Positions 55,916 to 64,000 of a stretch of DNA of 64,000 nt are shown here, in pieces; the first letter of the stretch is position 1; each line of letters starts with the position of its first letter. The notes below the pieces were generated by a model, which did no database searches, had not been told where the DNA came from, and saw only the letters and a list, made by a program, of their open reading frames with translations. The stretch is from Cognaticolwellia mytili. Lineage in GTDB: Bacteria > Pseudomonadota > Gammaproteobacteria > Enterobacterales > Alteromonadaceae. The position numbers and the translations under genes were made by a program. The stretch lies in contig NZ_NBOF01000001.1 in NCBI RefSeq assembly GCF_002104475.1, positions 744,001 through 808,000 on the forward strand, in the 5' to 3' direction.

Positions 55916-57248
55916 ATTGTCTAATAAAAAATCATTTGAAAGCCAATTAACGCGCTTATCTTTGATAGCTTCATTACCTTTGTTTTTTTTAACTGTAGGG
56001 TTGATGATCTACGCTGATATTTCAATTTACATCGTTCTATTAACTGTGTTGTTATCGAGCATCAGTATAGTGTTTTGTCATAGTCAAATTCATCGAAAAT
56101 CTGCTTATCAATTTCGTAGCTTAAGTAATATTCTTGAAGCTATGATTCAAGGAGATTACACCTTACGCGCCCATGCTGGAAATCATGACTTAGCATTAAA
56201 AGAGTTAATAATAGCAATCAACACCCTAGCAGAAAGACTTAATAAACAACGACTTGAATCAGTTGAAAGTCAATTGCTGTTGCGCACGGTTATAGATCAT
56301 ATTGATGTGGCCATTATTGCACTCAATGATAATAATGAGTTGATGTTTTTTAACCCTGCGGCCAAAAAACTGCTGCAATTAGCCGAGATAAAAACAGATG
56401 AAAATGAATTGAATATTCAACTTGCACAACTTGCAGTGCTTGAATGTGGCGAAAATAAAGTTATGCCGTTAAGTTTTTCTGGCCAATACGGTAAATTTAA
56501 CATTCATATGGAAGAATTTCGTGAAGAAGGAAAACAACGAAAATTATTTTTCATTACCAATGTCAGTAATATGCTACGTAGTGAAGAACAAAATGCCTGG
56601 CAAAGCTTAGTGCGAGTGTTAAGTCATGAAATTAACAATTCACTATCGCCAATTAACTCAATTAGTCAAACACTTAAGCGATTTTTAGATAAGCATGAAA
56701 ATATTCAAGAACACAAAGAAGATTTACTTGAAGGGCTTGGCATTATTGCGCAGCGCAGCAATAACCTAAAAGAATTTGTTAACAGCTACAAGCAAATATC
56801 TCATTTACCTAAACCCAAAAAACACCCCTCATCACTGAAAAGTTTAGTTGAAAAGGTAACGAAACTTTTTCATAAAAACACGATTACCGTAGCAACTAGC
56901 CAAGATTTAACCTTATTTATTGATGCGGTACAAATTGAACAGGTGTTAATTAACTTAATGAAGAACGCCGTTGAAGCGATAAAAGCAGCCGGTACTGCAG
57001 GTGAAATAGTGATTAGCTGGCAGGTTGAGAATAGTTTGCTCGTTATGACCATTACCGATGATGGTGTCGGTATTGCTAATGACACTAATATGTTTGTGCC
57101 CTTTTATACCACTAAAAAGCAAGGCTCTGGTATCGGTTTAGTGTTTTGCCGACAGATAGTTGAGGCACACAACGGAGAATTGTCGCTGACTAATCGGTTA
57201 AATAAGCAAGGTTGTAAAGTTACGCTTAAACTACCCTTATCTCATTAG
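55905..57248 (+). CDS. Histidine kinase partner of the sigma-54 regulator
   Basis: A 447-residue membrane kinase: two hydrophobic segments (about 18-36 and 39-58) with almost no periplasmic loop, a linker, a PAS-like region (about 125-160), a dimerisation domain with the phospho-accepting H241 in RVLSHEINNSLSPINS, and an HATPase domain (NLMKNAVEAI, DDGVGIA, GSGIGLVFCRQIVEAHNG). Absence of a large sensor domain suggests a signal within the membrane, such as a lipid-active compound, which would suit control of efflux. The start is a TTG inside the end of the regulator gene and is presumably coupled. Confidence 0.9.
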   Translation: MKNKLSNKKSFESQLTRLSLIASLPLFFLTVGLMIYADISIYIVLLTVLLSSISIVFCHSQIHRKSAYQFRSLSNILEAMIQGDYTLRAHAGNHDLALKELIIAINTLAERLNKQRLESVESQLLLRTVIDHIDVAIIALNDNNELMFFNPAAKKLLQLAEIKTDENELNIQLAQLAVLECGENKVMPLSFSGQYGKFNIHMEEFREEGKQRKLFFITNVSNMLRSEEQNAWQSLVRVLSHEINNSLSPINSISQTLKRFLDKHENIQEHKEDLLEGLGIIAQRSNNLKEFVNSYKQISHLPKPKKHPSSLKSLVEKVTKLFHKNTITVATSQDLTLFIDAVQIEQVLINLMKNAVEAIKAAGTAGEIVISWQVENSLLVMTITDDGVGIANDTNMFVPFYTTKKQGSGIGLVFCRQIVEAHNGELSLTNRLNKQGCKVTLKLPLSH

Positions 57249-57376
57249 CGATATTCCCTCTACAATAAAGTACTGAACTTTTTGGTGGTTTTACAAGGTC
57301 AATATAAACGTACAATTATACTTCGTAATATTCACTGGCTAATTCAGCAGCCTTTCCACAAAAGGTACCTTTTTAC

Positions 57377-58285
57377 TTGACCAATAATCCGTTAAAAATT
57401 ATCACAAGTACTGTTTTCGCCCTGCTGGCTTTTGCCGCTAATTCCGTACTATGTCGATTAGCTTTAGGTGATAATTCTATTGATGCGGGCAGCTTTACCG
57501 TTATACGCATACTCTCAGGTATCGTTGTTTTATTCGCCTTGATGCAGTTGAGCAATAAAACTAATAAAGACACGTCAAATGTTAAATTAAAGTCAAATAA
57601 TGAATCAAAGGGAAGTTGGCTAGCCGCAGCGATGTTATTTACCTACGCGATCGCATTTTCATTCGGTTATCTGTCTTTAGATACCGGTACGGGCGCACTG
57701 ATATTGTTTGGTGCCGTTCAAATCACCATGATCATAGCGAGTGTTGTTTTCGGTAATAAACTGCATTTAACAGAATGGTTAGGGTTAGCCATTGCCTTTG
57801 CTGGTTTTGTTTATTTAATCTTACCTGACTTAACCACTCCATCACTGGTTGGCTTTATGCTAATGAGTATTTCTGGCATGGCTTGGGGATTTTATACACT
57901 GGTTGGAAGAGCTTCTAAAAACCCGCTCAATGACACTGCTTTTAACTTTCTTCGCACGGTACCGCTGCTATTAGCTTTACTCTTCTTTGGCTTTAATAAT
58001 AGCCATATAACATCAACAGGAATTATTCTTGCAGTATTGTCAGGCGCTTTAGCATCTGGAATAGGTTATTTCATTTGGTATATCGCACTTAGCGGGCTTT
58101 CTGTCACGCAAGCTGCAGTTGTTCAGTTATTTGTGCCAATAATAGCGGCTATTGGCGGTGTGGTTTTTACTAGTGAAGTTATTACCTTACGTTTAGTAGA
58201 GGCTTCGGCATTGGTACTTGGCGGTATGTTAATGGTAATTTTGGGTCGATATTATTTTGTTCGAATAGCCCCAAAGAAGACATAA
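57377..58285 (+). CDS. EamA/DMT-family transporter
   Basis: An inner-membrane protein of 302 residues with ten predicted membrane helices in two EamA repeats (the first at about 8-145, the second at about 155-295). It probably exports a small metabolite. The start is a TTG behind an AAGG; there is no early in-frame ATG. It follows the kinase gene by 128 bp with no sign of being in the same operon. The substrate is unknown. Confidence 0.85.
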   Translation: MTNNPLKIITSTVFALLAFAANSVLCRLALGDNSIDAGSFTVIRILSGIVVLFALMQLSNKTNKDTSNVKLKSNNESKGSWLAAAMLFTYAIAFSFGYLSLDTGTGALILFGAVQITMIIASVVFGNKLHLTEWLGLAIAFAGFVYLILPDLTTPSLVGFMLMSISGMAWGFYTLVGRASKNPLNDTAFNFLRTVPLLLALLFFGFNNSHITSTGIILAVLSGALASGIGYFIWYIALSGLSVTQAAVVQLFVPIIAAIGGVVFTSEVITLRLVEASALVLGGMLMVILGRYYFVRIAPKKT

Positions 58286-58334
58286 ATACGGCTTTATATG
58301 AAAGCTGTTTTTAGATTTACCGTTCTTTTATTTT

Positions 58335-59249
58335 TTACTGGTGATCATTGGCTGCCATCTCTGCCTTTAACCATTTTATAAAAATATTAAGTCGCGCTAT
58401 TTTTGCCGAATTAGCATCAAAAACTAAATAGCGCTTAACCACTTCTGGGTGTGCAATGTTTATGGGTTTAACAAGCGTTCCTGATTTGAGTTGTTCAATA
58501 CATAAATAACGGGCTGCCAATGTAAAACCATGGCCATTTGATACGGCATTTAATGCCATGTCAGTACTGTGAACTTTAGTCCAACGTTGATGCTCTTGGT
58601 ATGAGCTCATACCGCAATTTTCGAACCAAGATGGCCAATTATATAGGCCAGGATTTTCTAAACTGACAAGCCAAGTTTGCAATAAATCGGCGGGTTGATT
58701 GAAATTCAATTTTTTCGCAAGCTGCGCTGAGCATACTGGATATACAGGGTCTTCACCAAAATATTCACAGCTATATCCTGGTGGTGTATTCTTCTCAACA
58801 GTGGTACCAAAACGAACCGCAAGGTCAATGTGCTGTTGTTTTAGATCTTCAAAACCAGGCGATGTTGTCACCCTAATTTCAATTTCAGGATACAGCGCAG
58901 AAAATTTATGCAGTTTTGGCATCAGCCACAAAGCGATAAAAGCTTGGGTTGAAGTGATCGTTAAACTACCAGCAATACCCTCTTGTGTTATTGCATTGAT
59001 ACTCTTTTGTAGAATATGGAATGCTTGCTCTGAAGCTTGAAACAAAGTTTTTCCTTTTTGGCTAAGCAGCATTTTCTTATCTTTTCTAATAAATAGCTGA
59101 CTATCAAGCAAAGCTTCTAATTGCCGCATTTGTTGGCTAACAGCGGCTTGTGAAATACATAATTCTGACGCAGCCTTACTATAGCTTTGATGGCGAGCCG
59201 CACATTCAAAACTACGTAATAAATTTAAGTTTTTTAACTCTTTATTCAT
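58335..59249 (-). CDS. LysR-family regulator, GcvA-like
   Basis: A 304-residue transcription regulator. An N-terminal winged helix-turn-helix (LRSFECAARHQSYSKAASELCISQAAVSQQMRQLE, about 10-45) precedes an effector-binding domain (about 87-295). The open frame starts at 59264, but the ATG at 59249 (MNKELKNLNLLRSFE) fits the family better. It is divergent from the PEP-mutase family gene, which it probably controls, following the usual LysR pattern. Confidence 0.88.
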   Translation of the reverse strand: MNKELKNLNLLRSFECAARHQSYSKAASELCISQAAVSQQMRQLEALLDSQLFIRKDKKMLLSQKGKTLFQASEQAFHILQKSINAITQEGIAGSLTITSTQAFIALWLMPKLHKFSALYPEIEIRVTTSPGFEDLKQQHIDLAVRFGTTVEKNTPPGYSCEYFGEDPVYPVCSAQLAKKLNFNQPADLLQTWLVSLENPGLYNWPSWFENCGMSSYQEHQRWTKVHSTDMALNAVSNGHGFTLAARYLCIEQLKSGTLVKPINIAHPEVVKRYLVFDANSAKIARLNIFIKWLKAEMAANDHQ

Positions 59250-59413
59250 AGAACACTCAGCCAATATAAAAAATTACAACAAAACTATTATAAGCTCAGC
59301 TTATATTACAAATCTATTTTTATCACTGGTTTTTGTCGATGAGTCAGATCAAAATGTCCACAAGTGCTAGTAGCATCGACTTTTAACCTATTTAAAAACA
59401 TGAGAACAATAAT

Positions 59414-60187
59414 ATGAATGTGAATGTGAACAAATTTAGTGCTTTGCACCAACAAGCGACAGCTTTAGTCATTTGTAATGTGTGGGATGTTGCTAGTGCA
59501 AAAACAGCAGAAAAGTTAGGTTTTAATGCCATTGGTACCTCAAGCGCCGCTATTGCAAACATGCTAGGTTATGAAGATGGTGAAGGAATGTCTTTTGAAG
59601 AGGTATTGTTTATTGTTAAGCGCATAGTTGCTTGTTGCGACCTGCCGCTAACTGTTGATATAGAAGCAGGATACAGTGATGACCCTCTAACGACCGCAAA
59701 CTATATAAAAGCACTGACGGAAGCTGGTGTTGTTGGTGTTAACCTCGAAGATAGTAAAGTCACTGGCGCACGTACACTATTAAATGCCGAAATATTTGCT
59801 GATTATTTATCAAAGGTTAGGCAACAACTAACAAAAGGAAAAATCAATATATTCATTAATGTTAGAACTGATACCTTTTTACTTGCGCAAGAAAATGCCT
59901 TAGTAGAAACACAAAAACGTGCGAGTTTATATCAAAGCGCTGGAGCGGACGGTCTGTTCGTGCCCTGCATTACCGCTGTGGATGATATTCAAGCCGTTGT
60001 CAGTGCAACCAAACTGCCAGTAAATGTTATGTGTATGCCTGACTTACCTGATTTTAACACGTTATCAACACTCGGTATAAAGCGTATCAGTATGGGTAAT
60101 TTTTTATTTGATAAGCTACAAAACGACTTTGAAGTAACGTTAAAAAACATAGTTAATAAAAACTGCTTTTCGCCCGTATTTAATTAA
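59414..60187 (+). CDS. Isocitrate lyase/phosphoenolpyruvate mutase family enzyme
   Basis: A 257-residue TIM-barrel enzyme. The metal and substrate residues of the PEP-mutase/ICL superfamily are visible: WDVASAKTAEKLGF, the GTSSAAIANMLGY loop, TVDIEAGYSD (about 77-86), VNLEDS (about 110-115) and INVRTDTF. It lacks the KKCGH motif of true isocitrate lyase, so it is likelier an oxaloacetate or 2-methylisocitrate-type lyase or a related C-C/P-C enzyme. The exact reaction is unknown. The LysR gene is divergent from it. Confidence 0.85.
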   Translation: MNVNVNKFSALHQQATALVICNVWDVASAKTAEKLGFNAIGTSSAAIANMLGYEDGEGMSFEEVLFIVKRIVACCDLPLTVDIEAGYSDDPLTTANYIKALTEAGVVGVNLEDSKVTGARTLLNAEIFADYLSKVRQQLTKGKINIFINVRTDTFLLAQENALVETQKRASLYQSAGADGLFVPCITAVDDIQAVVSATKLPVNVMCMPDLPDFNTLSTLGIKRISMGNFLFDKLQNDFEVTLKNIVNKNCFSPVFN

Positions 60188-60317
60188 CCGTAATAATGAG
60201 TGTACTGCGAAACAAAGCTAATTCATTCGACGTTTTATATATTTACTGTCGTATTTATTATTAACGGGCAAGTCTATACAATGCAATATTGTTAAGTACG
60301 TTGTAGGGTATTGTTTT

Positions 60318-61481
60318 ATGTTGAAAAAAGTAATGCTATTACTTGTTGTTATTAGTTTAACGAGTTGTAAGAGCACGCCAAACCTAGCGTCAATTCGCAG
60401 CGCAGAGACTTTAATTAAACAAATTAATGCTAATAATCCCGATCTTATTAGCATTGCTCAACAAACCGTAAAAACCAAACAATTGGCTCAACAAGACGTT
60501 AATAACATCAAAGATTTACTCAAAGAATTAAGTAAGCACATCAATGATGTTTGGGGCGAAGCTAAACCTAAAGTATCTAACAATAAAAAATTAGTCAAAT
60601 ACACCAATGAATATAAGGCACGGGCAATTGTTGATTTTGAAAAAGGCTCAATTTTAGTTGAAACATTAGCAGATAGCTCCCCGGCTAAAACTATACATAA
60701 TTTACAGCAAGCAATAGTAACAACATTGTTATCAACATCAGATCCTCAAAAAACCGATATTTTTTCCAGTGATGCCCCACAATTATCAGGAAAGCCTTAT
60801 TTGTACCTACAAGTACTTGATCGCGATAATCAGCCAATTCAATACCAATGGCGTGCTAACCGGTTTTCAAAGTATTTAACGGAATTCAATTTACAAAAAT
60901 ATAGTAAAAACCAAAAAAAAATTTATGCTGTGCGCATTAAAATGGTTGAAAAACATCAACATTTACGAGAAGAAAAATACAGTCGTTATGTACTTGCCGC
61001 CGCTAAACGTTATCGACTATCACCACAGCTGATATACGGTATCATTGAAACTGAAAGCAGTTTTAACCCTTTTGCTGTCAGCAGTGCTAATGCCTACGGT
61101 TTAATGCAAGTTGTGCCTAAAACTGCTGGAGCTGATGTTTATCAACGTATTAAAAAGAAAAAAGGCATGCCAACCAAGCAACAACTTTTTGACCCAGCAT
61201 TTAATATTGATATTGGCTCAGCCTATTTACATATTCTCAATAATAATTATTTGAAAGCCGTAAAAAACAACACTAGCCGACATTATTCCATTATTTCGGC
61301 CTATAACGGCGGTGCTGGTAATGTATTAAAAACCTTCCATAGTAATCGACAAACAGCGATGAATGTCATTAATGATAAAGCACCTAAAGATGTTTATTAT
61401 TTGTTAACCAATAAACACCCAAAAGCAGAATCTCGTCGTTATTTGGAGAAAGTCACTAAAGCTGAAAAAGAGTATTTATAA
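60318..61481 (+). CDS. mltC: Membrane-bound lytic transglycosylase MltC
   Basis: A murein-cleaving lipoprotein of 387 residues with lipobox LTSC (C17). The N-terminal MltC domain (about 30-210) is followed by the SLT catalytic domain from about 220, with the catalytic glutamate in GIIETESSFNPFAVSSANAYGLMQ, and NYLKAVKN and SAYNGGAGNVL later in it. It cuts peptidoglycan between MurNAc and GlcNAc, forming 1,6-anhydro ends, at the outer-membrane inner face. It is slightly longer than the E. coli enzyme (359 aa). It is a single gene. Confidence 0.92.
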   Translation: MLKKVMLLLVVISLTSCKSTPNLASIRSAETLIKQINANNPDLISIAQQTVKTKQLAQQDVNNIKDLLKELSKHINDVWGEAKPKVSNNKKLVKYTNEYKARAIVDFEKGSILVETLADSSPAKTIHNLQQAIVTTLLSTSDPQKTDIFSSDAPQLSGKPYLYLQVLDRDNQPIQYQWRANRFSKYLTEFNLQKYSKNQKKIYAVRIKMVEKHQHLREEKYSRYVLAAAKRYRLSPQLIYGIIETESSFNPFAVSSANAYGLMQVVPKTAGADVYQRIKKKKGMPTKQQLFDPAFNIDIGSAYLHILNNNYLKAVKNNTSRHYSIISAYNGGAGNVLKTFHSNRQTAMNVINDKAPKDVYYLLTNKHPKAESRRYLEKVTKAEKEYL

Positions 61482-61575
61482 ATGAGCGATTGGCTCTAGA
61501 CAATATACCCTGCTGCGTTTTTAGGCAGCTTGGGTAATAGGTAGTAATTTACTGTTTATTAACGCCACTTTTCAT

Positions 61576-62331
61576 TTAGTTTAACTGATACCATTTTTCA
61601 ATAATTTTATCCAATTCACCTGATTGCTTTAATTCACTAATAGCATTATCAATTACTTCTATAATTTCAGGCTTAACGGATTTTTTACTGAACATAATAT
61701 GAATATCTGCTTGGTAAATTTTTAACGTATGTTGTTCAAATTCCCCCTTCATTTGATATTTGCTAGAAAATGCTTTTGCGGTTGCAGGGGCTACTAAAAA
61801 ACCATCAATATGCCCTTTTAATAATAAAGTCACATTTTCTTCAATATCGTTCACTTCAATAATATGCTCTCGAAACTCTGCAGCTTTCATTAGCGCTTGA
61901 TACTCATTACCATAATAGTAACCACTTTCAGCACCAATCATATAATCGCTTTTCGATATATCTGATAATGTGGTCAATTTAATCTTATCTTTGCTACCAG
62001 TTTTTACAAATAGCTTAATAGTTTCTTTACGGTATGGTTGGGTAAACACAGCATACCGTAGTCTCTCCTCGCTAATTGAAGCTCCCATAGCAACATCTAT
62101 TTCACCGGTTTTAAGGTAATGTAAGTGTCGCTTCCAAGGTAGTTCAGTGTATTCTGATGTGTAGCCGACTTTTACTAAAATAGCGTTTAAAATTTCTACA
62201 TCTAAGCCGACTAGCTGTTGCTGATTATTTCTAGAAATATAGGGATACCAAATTTCCCAACCGACATGCAATTTTTTTGCATAAGTAGGAGAAATCAATA
62301 TTAAACAAAAGACGAGAAGGATATATTTCAT
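61576..62331 (-). CDS. Periplasmic solute-binding protein, family 3
   Basis: A 251-residue exported protein with a signal peptide ending SPTYA (about 18). The SBP_bac_3 fold is seen in LHVGWEIWYPYISRN, QQLVGLDVEILNAIL, ELPWKRHLHYLKTGEIDVAMGASIS and the C-terminal SELKQSGELDKIIEKWY. It binds an amino acid or similar small polar ligand. No ABC permease or ATPase gene is alongside, so it may act as a stand-alone sensor or binder, as many such proteins do in Alteromonadales. Confidence 0.85.
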   Translation of the reverse strand: MKYILLVFCLILISPTYAKKLHVGWEIWYPYISRNNQQQLVGLDVEILNAILVKVGYTSEYTELPWKRHLHYLKTGEIDVAMGASISEERLRYAVFTQPYRKETIKLFVKTGSKDKIKLTTLSDISKSDYMIGAESGYYYGNEYQALMKAAEFREHIIEVNDIEENVTLLLKGHIDGFLVAPATAKAFSSKYQMKGEFEQHTLKIYQADIHIMFSKKSVKPEIIEVIDNAISELKQSGELDKIIEKWYQLN

Positions 62332-62362
62332 TAACTGTCCGTAATCGCCTTTACAAGTTATA

Positions 62363-63193
62363 TCATTTTAAAGGCTTTAATTTTAATACTAATGCGGGGT
62401 CTAATCTCATATTAAACCAATTTATGCGCCAATCTAGATGTGGGCCTGTTGCCCTGCCACTGGAACCGACGGCTGCAACCAATTGCCCTTTGGTTACTTT
62501 ATCACCAACTTTGACATAAGAGTCGCTTAAATGCAAAAATGTTGAGCTAACTCCATGACCGTGGTCGATTATCATCGTACCGCCAGAATAAAACATATCA
62601 GGCACGTACATTAATATAGTACCATCAGCAGGTGCTTTAACCGGATCGCCTTTTTTACCAGCATAATCTAAACCGTAGTGTGGTCGTTTAGGTACACCAT
62701 TATAATAACGCTGACTGCCATATACACCGGTAATAGTGCCTTCAATTGGCGCAATAAAACCTTGTGCAAAGGCAGTTAAATCACTATCAACTTTTCGTGC
62801 TGCTGATATTTTCTTATTATCTTCCCCTGCACGAATATTGGCCTTTTTGTTAGGGTTCATTATTTTTTTAGAAATACCCGTCACTTTCTGAATGTTATAT
62901 TCACGTTTTAACGGTTTAAGTAACTGTTTTTCTTGCGATCCATCAGGTTTAGTAATCACTAATTCACTATTGTTTTTTTCATCTCGGCTAAAACCTAGCG
63001 CATAATCACCTGTGCTTGATACTTTGATGGCCTTGCCATTAAGCATGACTTTATTTTCCGGCGCTGTTTTTCCAACAATTAAAGCCCCTTGAAAAAATTG
63101 CTCAGTAAGTTGCTCTTTGGCAGACAAAGGCTGCAAGATTAATAAAGAGGCAAGCAATGCCCCTAAAAATAATAATGAAAACTTTTTAACCAT
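62363..63193 (-). CDS. M23-family (LytM) metallopeptidase
   Basis: A 276-residue exported protein with a signal peptide (ending PLSAKE). The frame opens at 63229, but the ATG at 63193 has AAGGAG ten bases ahead and gives a normal signal, so it is chosen. The LytM domain (about 150-270) has HYGLDYAGKKGDPV with zinc-binding H and D, and later GPHLDWRINW. There the usual HLH is HLD, so the third ligand is changed or provided by the aspartate. It may cleave peptidoglycan peptides or only bind them. It overlaps the upstream partial gene by eight bases. Confidence 0.87.
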   Translation of the reverse strand: MVKKFSLLFLGALLASLLILQPLSAKEQLTEQFFQGALIVGKTAPENKVMLNGKAIKVSSTGDYALGFSRDEKNNSELVITKPDGSQEKQLLKPLKREYNIQKVTGISKKIMNPNKKANIRAGEDNKKISAARKVDSDLTAFAQGFIAPIEGTITGVYGSQRYYNGVPKRPHYGLDYAGKKGDPVKAPADGTILMYVPDMFYSGGTMIIDHGHGVSSTFLHLSDSYVKVGDKVTKGQLVAAVGSSGRATGPHLDWRINWFNMRLDPALVLKLKPLK

Positions 63194-64000
63194 TAGCAAT
63201 AGCTCCTTTTGCAACACCCTCGAATGCAACTACTTTAAATTCATCATTTGGCGATTGTTGTTTCAGTTGACGAACAATAAAGTCGGCAAGTAATTCAACG
63301 GTAGAGTCACAATCAACTACGTCTAAAATTTTACTAGGTACGGCAATATCAAAACGTCCTTGTGGCGCGAAATAAGAAAATAATTGGTGATCGGGTGTCA
63401 AATTAGCTTTAGCGTCATTTGATAGTTCAATATCAACAAGCGCAATGCGATCAGCTTCACTTGCTAAATAAATGTCCTGCCAGCGTGTACTCCAATCTTG
63501 CTCTAATGTTGCCGAGCGTTGGCCATTTTTATAAATATGAATTTTTGAGCGATGACCATGAGCAATACGTTGGCAATTACCGTCATGTAGTTTTAAACCA
63601 TGAGTATAGTGATAATAAGCACCGTCGATTATTTCAGGTCGTAAGTTTAGTGTTAAGCCCTGAACGTTTTCTGGCAACTCAGCCAATATGATGGTTGTAA
63701 GATGCTTGGTTACCGACGCAATATCAATCTGCTTAGCAGCAATTTTAGCAAAGGCACAAAGAGGTGATTGTAAAAAGTAATCACCTAATTTCGATCTAAA
63801 ATTTACATATTCATGCCCTTCGCGTGCATCTGAATCACTTACGTTAACTGAATCATCTTGCATAGGTAAAAGCAGTTTATGATCAACAGCTTCATCAATA
63901 ATGGCTTTAATTTGCTTTTTTACAACGGCAAAATCAAGCACCATGCTCATTTCATTTAAACTACCGTCGAGTAATACATCGACTATCCAGCTTTCACCAA
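63186..64000 (-). CDS. 6-pyruvoyl-tetrahydropterin synthase/QueD-like protein, 5' end missing
   Basis: The frame stays open through base 64000, so the start lies beyond the window and the ATG at 63950 is internal. Visible sequence: GESWIVDVLLDGSLNEMSMV, then LDFAVVKKQIKAIIDEAVDHKLLLP, the typical QueD segment with DF and DH. A second half has CQRIAHGHRSKIHIYKNG (cysteine and HGH zinc residues) and ends in a helix DSTVELLADFIVRQL like the PTAExLA segment. It looks like a tandem two-domain pterin-synthase fold. Possible roles are queuosine or pterin synthesis. It is followed by the M23 gene with an eight-base overlap. Confidence 0.72.
   Translation of the reverse strand, partial: GESWIVDVLLDGSLNEMSMVLDFAVVKKQIKAIIDEAVDHKLLLPMQDDSVNVSDSDAREGHEYVNFRSKLGDYFLQSPLCAFAKIAAKQIDIASVTKHLTTIILAELPENVQGLTLNLRPEIIDGAYYHYTHGLKLHDGNCQRIAHGHRSKIHIYKNGQRSATLEQDWSTRWQDIYLASEADRIALVDIELSNDAKANLTPDHQLFSYFAPQGRFDIAVPSKILDVVDCDSTVELLADFIVRQLKQQSPNDEFKVVAFEGVAKGAIANG

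Noticed and set aside
1-64000. CRISPR arrays, tRNA and rRNA genes
   Set aside because: No regularly spaced repeats, cloverleaf-like sequence with TTCGA arm or rRNA signature was found by reading both strands; short or degenerate ones could be missed.

Overview
The window looks like chromosomal DNA from a low-GC marine gammaproteobacterium of the order Alteromonadales, most likely the Colwellia/Thalassotalea group. This is inferred from the AT-rich coding style, from gammaproteobacterial gene content (ansA, sppA, asnS, bioA/bioBFCD, yghU, tehB, nfsB, mltC) and from two TonB-receptor/PepSY iron loci. No rRNA, tRNA, CRISPR array or complete insertion sequence was seen. All names come from recognising motifs and remembered family sequences; no database search was run.

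Layout. 1-7.6 kb: end of a DUF349 protein, cytoplasmic asparaginase, a probable MITE, SppA protease, a nitroreductase, AsnRS and a small membrane protein. 7.6-12.7 kb: the biotin cluster, bioA divergent from bioB-bioF-bioC-bioD, which converts pimeloyl precursor to biotin; bioH is not here. 12.7-24.7 kb: peptidase E, an orphan HicB-type protein, several lipoproteins (SGNH-like, transglutaminase-like/TPR, M28 peptidase, DUF3313), a phosphoribosyltransferase, an NPP-type phosphodiesterase, a small protein resembling archaeal CTP-dependent riboflavin kinase, a degenerate EAL-HDOD protein and YghU. 24.8-32.6 kb: a Kef-type K+/H+ antiporter, a tyrosine recombinase, then a compact three-gene cassette (P-loop/dCMP-deaminase-like protein, unknown protein, FRG-domain protein) that looks like an anti-phage nucleotide-depletion locus with extra partners, followed by a cold-shock/Excalibur membrane protein.

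33-46 kb: two iron-acquisition loci (TonB receptor with PepSY, DUF3649-like and DUF3325 proteins; siderophore receptor with PepSY), each with a Fur-box-like site, separated by a pseudouridine synthase, an M49 metallopeptidase and TehB. 45.5-49.4 kb: Nudix hydrolase, flavin reductase, NfsB and a solitary HEPN-like accessory gene. 49.7-57.3 kb: a five-gene efflux locus (HlyD adaptor, ABC ATPase, MacB/FtsX-type permease, sigma-54 response regulator, histidine kinase). Ahead of it lie a sigma-54 promoter and two matched palindromes, so the two-component system probably controls its own transporter. 57.3-64 kb: an EamA transporter, LysR regulator divergent from a PEP-mutase/isocitrate-lyase family enzyme, MltC, a periplasmic solute-binding protein, an M23 peptidase and a partial 6-pyruvoyl-tetrahydropterin-synthase-like gene.

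The two most novel-looking items are the deaminase/unknown/FRG operon (28345-31772) with its leader, and the RibK-like small protein (20358-20798).
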